A stretch of 43,165 bases of DNA, taken from positions 1 to 43,165 of IMG/VR virus record IMGVR_UViG_3300020410_000002; one strand, written 5' to 3'. Shown here piece after piece: positions 38,310 to 43,165 of this stretch. The notes below the pieces were generated by a model. The model made no database searches and was not told where the DNA came from. It saw nothing but the letters and a program-made list of their open reading frames with translations. The DNA comes from a virus. The first letter of the stretch is position 1. Every line of letters begins with the position of its first letter. The translations under genes and the position numbers were made by a program.

Positions 38310-40183
38310 TAGTAACAATGGAACAGCATCAGCGGCAAATCAACGAGGCGCTGACGGGTAGGCGTCTAGCTAGCCAAATTTACGAGCACGCCGATGAGTT
38401 GGACGGCTGGCACGTGGTCGGCGGAAACGAGCCCGCAACATATACCGGCGGCCCCCGCACTTATCAAGACCACATGACGATGATACGGGACCGGGAGGAT
38501 GGCAGGCTACGGCCATTCTTTGAAAATGAGTGGGACTTGAGGCGTATGCGTGCGATGAGTCGCAGATTCGCAACCTACACCTCGATAGCTGTGGGCGCGA
38601 TGGAATCGCTGAACGTGTACGTTATGGGCGGAGATTGGGAATACAAGATTGAGCCCAAAAAAAACCAGAGCCCAAATCCTAAGCTAGTGGAAGAAATCCA
38701 GCGCGTTCTGGACTCAAACCTGGAGCGTAATGACTGGCTGGGGTTGATGGATTCCGAAATACACAACCGCTCACGAGAGGACGGTTGCAGCCCAATCGCA
38801 CTGTACGGCGCAAGAAACGGCTTGACGGATTTCCGCAGGATAGAGCCCGAGTGTATCACCGAGCCAGCAAATACAGAAAAGCTAGACAGGTGGCTAGATT
38901 CTGAGGGTAGCTCCTGGACGTTTGGAGTTCACACGGTTTACGATCAGCGGATGAAGAAAGTGGACCACACACGGCACGCCGGGTATCACTGTGTATACGA
39001 CGACGGCGGCAAGAACTGGGACTACATCCCCGCATGGCCGCAGCTAAACCTCACGGACGGCGAAGCGAAATGTATGCACTTGATAAACCGCAACGTCACG
39101 CAGTCCAGCAAAATGGGGGTCAGTGACTACTTCCCGGTCATGACGGACTTGGAGCGAGAGGACAAGCTCAATCGCAACCTTTCAGTTGGTGCTGCTATTC
39201 AGGCGGCAATTGCATACATCGAGAAGATGGGTCCGCAAACCACTAAAGAGGACGCATCGGCTGAGCTAGGTGACGCACTGGACAAGTACTCAAAAGCAGT
39301 AGCCAAGAACCAGGGGACCACACGATCTAAGCGAAACCTCCCTGCTGGCCACGTGATAAAGACAGACCACGAATACCAAGCCTCCCCAATGGGCTCGATG
39401 AGGCAGCCAGTATTCGTAGAGGTTGACCAGTTCATCATGAAGAGGATCGGGCGGCGCTGGATATTCCCCGACTACATGATAACGGGAGACACCGGCTCAG
39501 CGAACTTTGCTAGCACCCTGGTGTCAGAGCACCCATTTGTGAAAGCACGGGAGAAAGACCAGCGCGCTTATGTTCGTGAGTTTAAGCAGATACACATGAA
39601 AGCACTGTACATAGCCTACCTCCACGGGTGTTTTGACAAGTGGGTGAGTGACTGGAGCCAGATAACGCAAACCGTAGATTTGGTAATTACCCCGCAAGAA
39701 GTTGCCAGCCGGGACAAGGCGGCAATTCTCAGCGAGGTCACCGCGCTCTATGATCGCAAAGCAATGGACGCCAATGAGATGCGCACGACATTGGACCGCG
39801 AGGAAAAAGAAGAGTACGCGGGAGTCACTAAAAAAGACCCTCCACCAATGGCACCGGGTGGTCCTGGTGGCCCTGGTGGCCTAGGCGGTCCTGGCGGCCC
39901 TGGTGGCCCTGGAGTTCCCCGTCCTGATAGCCAGGGCGGTACGCAAACGGACGGAGACGCTCAAGCCATCCAAAGGGCTAGGCCCGAACAGAAGTCCACA
40001 GGCTCAGACGGCCCTCCTGTGGGCGTTCACAACGTCCGCACCAAAGAGGAGGCGCGTCGCTATCTGGAGTCCCTGACGCCCCGGTATGGCTCCGTGGTGG
40101 CGCAGTCTAGGGTTGAAAAGCAACTCTATGAGCAGTGGGATCAGCTAGCAGGAAAAGATATTGCCCTAACCGTGGTGGACTGA
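38306..40183 (+). CDS. Portal protein with collagen-like C-terminal insert
   Basis: This is a 625-residue protein following TerL by ATGA. WDLRRMRAMSRRFATYTSIA and the central MKRIGRRWIFPDYMITGDTG with SANFASTLVSEHPFVKAREK fit the portal family. Residues about 516-536 are a Gly-Gly-Pro/Leu repeat (PGGPGGPGGLGGPGGPG) not typical of the family, possibly a flexible exposed spacer near the internal face. A C-terminal domain (RTKEEARRYLESLTPRYGS) follows. It forms the ring through which DNA, and possibly the ART protein, passes. The ART gene begins 1 nt after its stop. Confidence 0.88.
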   Translation: MIVTMEQHQRQINEALTGRRLASQIYEHADELDGWHVVGGNEPATYTGGPRTYQDHMTMIRDREDGRLRPFFENEWDLRRMRAMSRRFATYTSIAVGAMESLNVYVMGGDWEYKIEPKKNQSPNPKLVEEIQRVLDSNLERNDWLGLMDSEIHNRSREDGCSPIALYGARNGLTDFRRIEPECITEPANTEKLDRWLDSEGSSWTFGVHTVYDQRMKKVDHTRHAGYHCVYDDGGKNWDYIPAWPQLNLTDGEAKCMHLINRNVTQSSKMGVSDYFPVMTDLEREDKLNRNLSVGAAIQAAIAYIEKMGPQTTKEDASAELGDALDKYSKAVAKNQGTTRSKRNLPAGHVIKTDHEYQASPMGSMRQPVFVEVDQFIMKRIGRRWIFPDYMITGDTGSANFASTLVSEHPFVKAREKDQRAYVREFKQIHMKALYIAYLHGCFDKWVSDWSQITQTVDLVITPQEVASRDKAAILSEVTALYDRKAMDANEMRTTLDREEKEEYAGVTKKDPPPMAPGGPGGPGGLGGPGGPGGPGVPRPDSQGGTQTDGDAQAIQRARPEQKSTGSDGPPVGVHNVRTKEEARRYLESLTPRYGSVVAQSRVEKQLYEQWDQLAGKDIALTVVD

Positions 40184-40184
40184 C

Positions 40185-43165
40185 ATGGTAGTTCTCGTAG
40201 AGCAGAGACCAGGGGAAAACCGCGCACAGGCGGTACGTCGAATAGCGCGCGCACTTCTTGCCGAACACCAACCCGGTGGACACGATCAGAAGAAGCATGG
40301 TAGGCGCGGTGGTGGGTCATCAAGATCAAAAATTACGGCATGGGCAGAGAAGAGGTTCGACAACCCGGAACACGTTAAGGCGTTCGTTGAATGGTTTGAA
40401 GACTCGAAGGCCGTGGATGAGAACGGGGAGCCAATTGTTCTATACCACGGAACCAGAAGGCCAGACCGTGTAGGGGATACCTTTGACCCTGAACGAGCTA
40501 CGTCAGGCCCGATGGCATTTTTTACCGACGACCCTGAAATAGCTTCTAAATACGCCAGTGACAAAAAAGACACAAGCCTTGAACCTCCGGCAGATTACGC
40601 TGAATGGTATGAGACTGAAATTCGCGGCGAAAAACGGGATATTACAAGAACTTGGTACGCTTTGTCTTCAGCAGAAAGAGCCGAAATAGCCGAAAAGCTC
40701 CCGCACGTTACCAACATGGACGACGAAGGCTTTACCGCCGACGAATACCGACTGGGAAATAAGAACGAGCATGGGGTTGCAGGCAAAGGTCACTGGGACT
40801 GGACAATAAAGAACGAAAGCCGGGGGAATGTTTTAGACGCAGCGAAGCGAATTTATTTAGACAGTGGAACTCTGTACAACCGCGAAGAAGAATTTATCGA
40901 CATCTTGAAACTTGGCGGAATGAAAACGCCAGTTAAGCTAAAAGACCCGGACCAAAGCAACCCCGCCGTTTACGCTGTACACTTAGACATAAAAAAACCG
41001 CTTGATACTAGCAACATTCCAGACAGTGTGATTAGCGCCATCGAAAAGGCTTCCTTTGACGCCCCCCCAGCAGAATCTTATGGCGCAGACTCGTGGGACA
41101 AAGATACCCGCGACCCCGGAGAATGGGTTCAGTCTTTGAAGGATAAAAACGAACACGTTTGGACTAGCGTTCCAGATTTTGTTACAGACGCTTTAAGGGG
41201 TGAAGGCTATGACGGAATCAAAGACACAGGTGGCAAGATGGGGGGCAAGGGCCACGCCGTATGGATTCCATTTTCTTCGTCTCAAATAAAGTCCTCCGTT
41301 GGCAACCGTGGAACCTTTGACCCCGATAACCCCAAGATAACCGAGTCCCGACTGGTCGAACACGGAGAGCACGACCAAAAGGGCCATGGTAATTGGGCGA
41401 GAGGCATAGCAAGCAAGGGCAGCAAAAAAAAGACAGGGGACTATGCGCTAGATGACGATGTGCCGGTAGAGCCGGGCACCGCCCCCATTCCCGAGGGGCA
41501 CATAAGATTCTTTCACTACTCAAACATTCGAGAAGACCAACCAGATAATATCGACTGGGAAACATTTGTTCATAACAGAGCAGTGTCTTTGAGAGATAAC
41601 GGGATAAAAATGACAGGCGCGAGGGGGGAGCAGTTTGGTGAGCCCAATCAAATATGGGCGACCAGGAAGGCACCAGAAAGCATCGGGAAAATATATGTGG
41701 AGTTTTCACTACCCCATGACGACCCTCGCATCGGCGGGACGATAGGAAGGCGGGAGGGAAGCATTGAGGAAATCCAAAACGCCACAACTGACGCTACATT
41801 CACGGGAGATATAAAACCGGATGAGATCGTCGCGGTACACGAACCGTGGCACAAACACGCTAGATACATGATAAAAGGAGGTAGTTTGGATCGTGCTGGA
41901 AAGGGTGAGTTTGACCATTTTCTGACACGGCGTAGTCCTGATGAGATAAACGAATTTGCTGCATCGGTTCGTCGTGCAAAAATGGTTTACGACGAGCGGC
42001 AGATAACCGAGTCACGGCTCCAGGAACACCAACCCGGTGGACACGATCAGAAGAAGCATGGGAATAGGGCCGGAGGTGATTCCGAAAAGGGCGGACCGGA
42101 AGGCGGCGCAAAGGACATTGACACCAAAGGAATGTCTCCCGAAACCGCCGAATTGATTGAGAGACACGGAGCAGAAGGAAGTTTGCGCGGAAAGTCTCTC
42201 TTGGAGTTTTTAAGAAGAGAAAGCGAGCTAGATAATTTCCGATCGCTTCACTTAAGAGGAGAACCTGATTGGCGAGGTGTAACCCCTGAAAAAGTAAAGA
42301 AGTACTTAAAAACTATATCGAGCGATCATGGAGAGTTAAGTTTTCATAAGCAGGTTTTGCGATATGACGATGCCGACGACCTTGAGAATCATCTTTTTTA
42401 CCACGGCAGCGGGGGGGGTATATCTGACCTCAAGCCGAGCATTGCGATGAGACAGGGAGAGTACACATCTGGCGGAGGATACGGAGAGCAGTACTGGGGG
42501 ATCTCCCTTTCTAAGGACAGGGAAATCTCCAGCAGCTTTACAGGCAGCTCCGAGTTTGGCGCGGTGGCTCCTGTGCTACTCAAGAAAAACGCGAAAGTAA
42601 TATCAGCACCATCTATCACAGATGCGTCTGAAATAGAGGACCAAATAGCGGATCTATGGGAGAAAAAGATTGACGCAGTCAAGATAGGAGACTGGTCAAA
42701 AGAGAATAGCGAGCAGGAGCTTTTAGTCCTAAACCCCCGCGCTATTACGGTGGGTAAATCGGAGCGGTTCCAGGTTCATAATAAGAAAAAGATGCCGTCG
42801 TTTAGTAAAAGCCAAATAAAAGATTTGCATGACAATGCGTTTGAGCGATATAGCGACGAGTCTATCAAGTCAGTTGAACGCCGCAGGCAAAGGTTGGCCG
42901 CAAAACTCCCCGGCAATAGCAAGTACCAGCCAGGAAGCGAGTGGTACGAAAAGAGTCTAGCATCTCGCAAAAAGAAATTAGCCAAGATCAAGTCATTCGT
43001 TGATGACCGGCCAAAGATTTTGGCCCAGCTTTCAGGTAAGTACGCCGAGCGGGTGACCGATCCCGATAACCCCAAGATAACCGAGTCCCGGCTCCAAGAA
43101 CACCAACCCGGAGGCCACGATCAAAAGAAGCACGGCAGGCGGGGTGGCGGCAAGGGCGAACCGAA
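40185..43165 (+). CDS. ART-array polyprotein, N-terminal part (modules 1-3; continues at position 1)
   Basis: This is the first 968 codons (plus the 77-nt overlap) of a protein of about 1,672 residues. Module 1 (residues about 45-380): VEWFEDSKAVDENGEPIVLY, H88 in YHGT, MAFFTDDPEIASKYAS, VYAVHLDIKKPLD and SQIKSSVGNRG (Q367), a clear ART-PolyVal domain. Module 2 (about 430-605) is divergent: HIRFFHYS (H444), KIYVEFSLP and EIVAVHEPWH; ART membership is unsure. Module 3 (about 735-850): LFYHGSGGG (H740), QYWGISLSKDREISSSF and the Q/E motif EQELLVLNP (843-851), an ART of another subtype. Linkers at 41337, 42003 and 43077, plus a leader copy at 40257, separate them. ATG 40185 is 1 nt after the portal stop. 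It is probably a head-associated, perhaps injected, effector that ADP-ribosylates host targets; the target is unknown. Confidence 0.85.
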   Translation, partial: MVVLVEQRPGENRAQAVRRIARALLAEHQPGGHDQKKHGRRGGGSSRSKITAWAEKRFDNPEHVKAFVEWFEDSKAVDENGEPIVLYHGTRRPDRVGDTFDPERATSGPMAFFTDDPEIASKYASDKKDTSLEPPADYAEWYETEIRGEKRDITRTWYALSSAERAEIAEKLPHVTNMDDEGFTADEYRLGNKNEHGVAGKGHWDWTIKNESRGNVLDAAKRIYLDSGTLYNREEEFIDILKLGGMKTPVKLKDPDQSNPAVYAVHLDIKKPLDTSNIPDSVISAIEKASFDAPPAESYGADSWDKDTRDPGEWVQSLKDKNEHVWTSVPDFVTDALRGEGYDGIKDTGGKMGGKGHAVWIPFSSSQIKSSVGNRGTFDPDNPKITESRLVEHGEHDQKGHGNWARGIASKGSKKKTGDYALDDDVPVEPGTAPIPEGHIRFFHYSNIREDQPDNIDWETFVHNRAVSLRDNGIKMTGARGEQFGEPNQIWATRKAPESIGKIYVEFSLPHDDPRIGGTIGRREGSIEEIQNATTDATFTGDIKPDEIVAVHEPWHKHARYMIKGGSLDRAGKGEFDHFLTRRSPDEINEFAASVRRAKMVYDERQITESRLQEHQPGGHDQKKHGNRAGGDSEKGGPEGGAKDIDTKGMSPETAELIERHGAEGSLRGKSLLEFLRRESELDNFRSLHLRGEPDWRGVTPEKVKKYLKTISSDHGELSFHKQVLRYDDADDLENHLFYHGSGGGISDLKPSIAMRQGEYTSGGGYGEQYWGISLSKDREISSSFTGSSEFGAVAPVLLKKNAKVISAPSITDASEIEDQIADLWEKKIDAVKIGDWSKENSEQELLVLNPRAITVGKSERFQVHNKKKMPSFSKSQIKDLHDNAFERYSDESIKSVERRRQRLAAKLPGNSKYQPGSEWYEKSLASRKKKLAKIKSFVDDRPKILAQLSGKYAERVTDPDNPKITESRLQEHQPGGHDQKKHGRRGGGKGEP
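40257..40310 (+). repeat. Leader copy of the inter-module linker
   Basis: This encodes AEHQPGGHDQKKHGRRGG at residues about 26-42, ahead of module 1. A 38-nt core (40263..40300) is identical in DNA to 42024..42061. The linker therefore also serves as an N-terminal leader, not only as a spacer. Confidence 0.9.
41337..41390 (+). repeat. Inter-module linker repeat (between ART 1 and 2)
   Basis: This encodes ITESRLVEHGEHDQKGHG, a shortened and diverged copy. The preceding NRGTFDPDNPK segment matches the ends of modules 4 and 5. Confidence 0.9.
42003..42062 (+). repeat. Inter-module linker repeat (between ART 2 and 3)
   Basis: This encodes ITESRLQEHQPGGHDQKKHG, the consensus form. Bases 42024..42061 are identical to 40263..40300. 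Confidence 0.9.
43077..43145 (+). repeat. Inter-module linker repeat (between ART 3 and 4), contains the window end
   Basis: This encodes the consensus linker followed by RRG. The 77-nt terminal overlap (43089..43165) starts 12 nt into this linker and runs past it. Confidence 0.9.
43089..43165. repeat. 77-bp direct terminal repeat, right copy
   Basis: Identical to 1..77. See the left copy for the reading-frame argument and for the doubt about whether it is biological. Confidence 0.95.

Overview
The window is essentially a complete tailed-phage genome (Caudoviricetes, siphovirus-like), written as a linear sequence whose first 77 bp recur exactly as the last 77 bp (unique length 43,088 bp if circular). 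Phage identity rests on large terminase, portal, MuF-type head protein, head protease/scaffold, major capsid protein, tail tube, frameshifted tail chaperones and tape measure. There is no sheath or baseplate wedge gene, which argues against a contractile tail. I see no integrase, polymerase, helicase or tRNA. The host is not stated by the sequence. The style of several accessory proteins (tail proteins opening MATKRW/MAIKKW, a secreted CCYWG protein, a DnaJ-zinc-finger/thioredoxin lipoprotein, cysteine-rich small proteins, CsrA) suggests a planctomycete; this is an inference from memory, not a search.

Layout: 36.35-40.18 kb is packaging (small terminase candidate, TerL, portal). 40.185 kb through the end, and on through position 1 to 2115, is one open reading frame of about 1,672 codons. 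It carries four clear and two divergent ADP-ribosyltransferase-like modules joined by a repeated linker (consensus ITESRLQEHQPGGHDQKKHG). 2.15-6.9 kb holds a zinc-ribbon protein, MuF, protease/scaffold, a probable decoration protein and the capsid protein. 6.9-13.5 kb is connector and tail: completion protein, tube, chaperones with an A AAA AAC slippery site, and tape measure. 13.5-20.9 kb holds tail-tip and surface proteins, including a tandem paralogous pair and a PKD-domain protein. At 20.99-21.08 kb there is a tandem repeat and a hairpin where convergent transcripts meet.

Four small genes at 21.1-22.2 kb run leftward from a divergent promoter region (22.23-22.44 kb). Rightward from it runs the early operon: HTH protein, YqaJ-type exonuclease, RecT, a winged-helix replication protein with iterons inside its gene, small DNA-binding proteins, CsrA, a RuvC-fold nuclease, an RHH protein, a secreted protein, a zincin-like protein and a metallophosphoesterase. 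A repeat-rich non-coding stretch (29.85-30.00 kb) follows. Then come small membrane or secreted proteins, a papain-fold protein and a lipoprotein (31.0-34.6 kb, possible lysis/envelope module), a beta-helix protein, and the terminase genes.

How it fits together: the phage appears to replicate through recombination (RecT/YqaJ plus an initiator-like protein), may retune host or phage mRNAs with its own CsrA, and carries a toxin-like ART array in the head operon between portal and MuF, where an injected effector would be expected. The ART modules share near-identical DNA at their edges and differ in the middle, and the window ends fall inside one such edge. The array may therefore be a shuffling cassette locus whose true module number is not resolved here.
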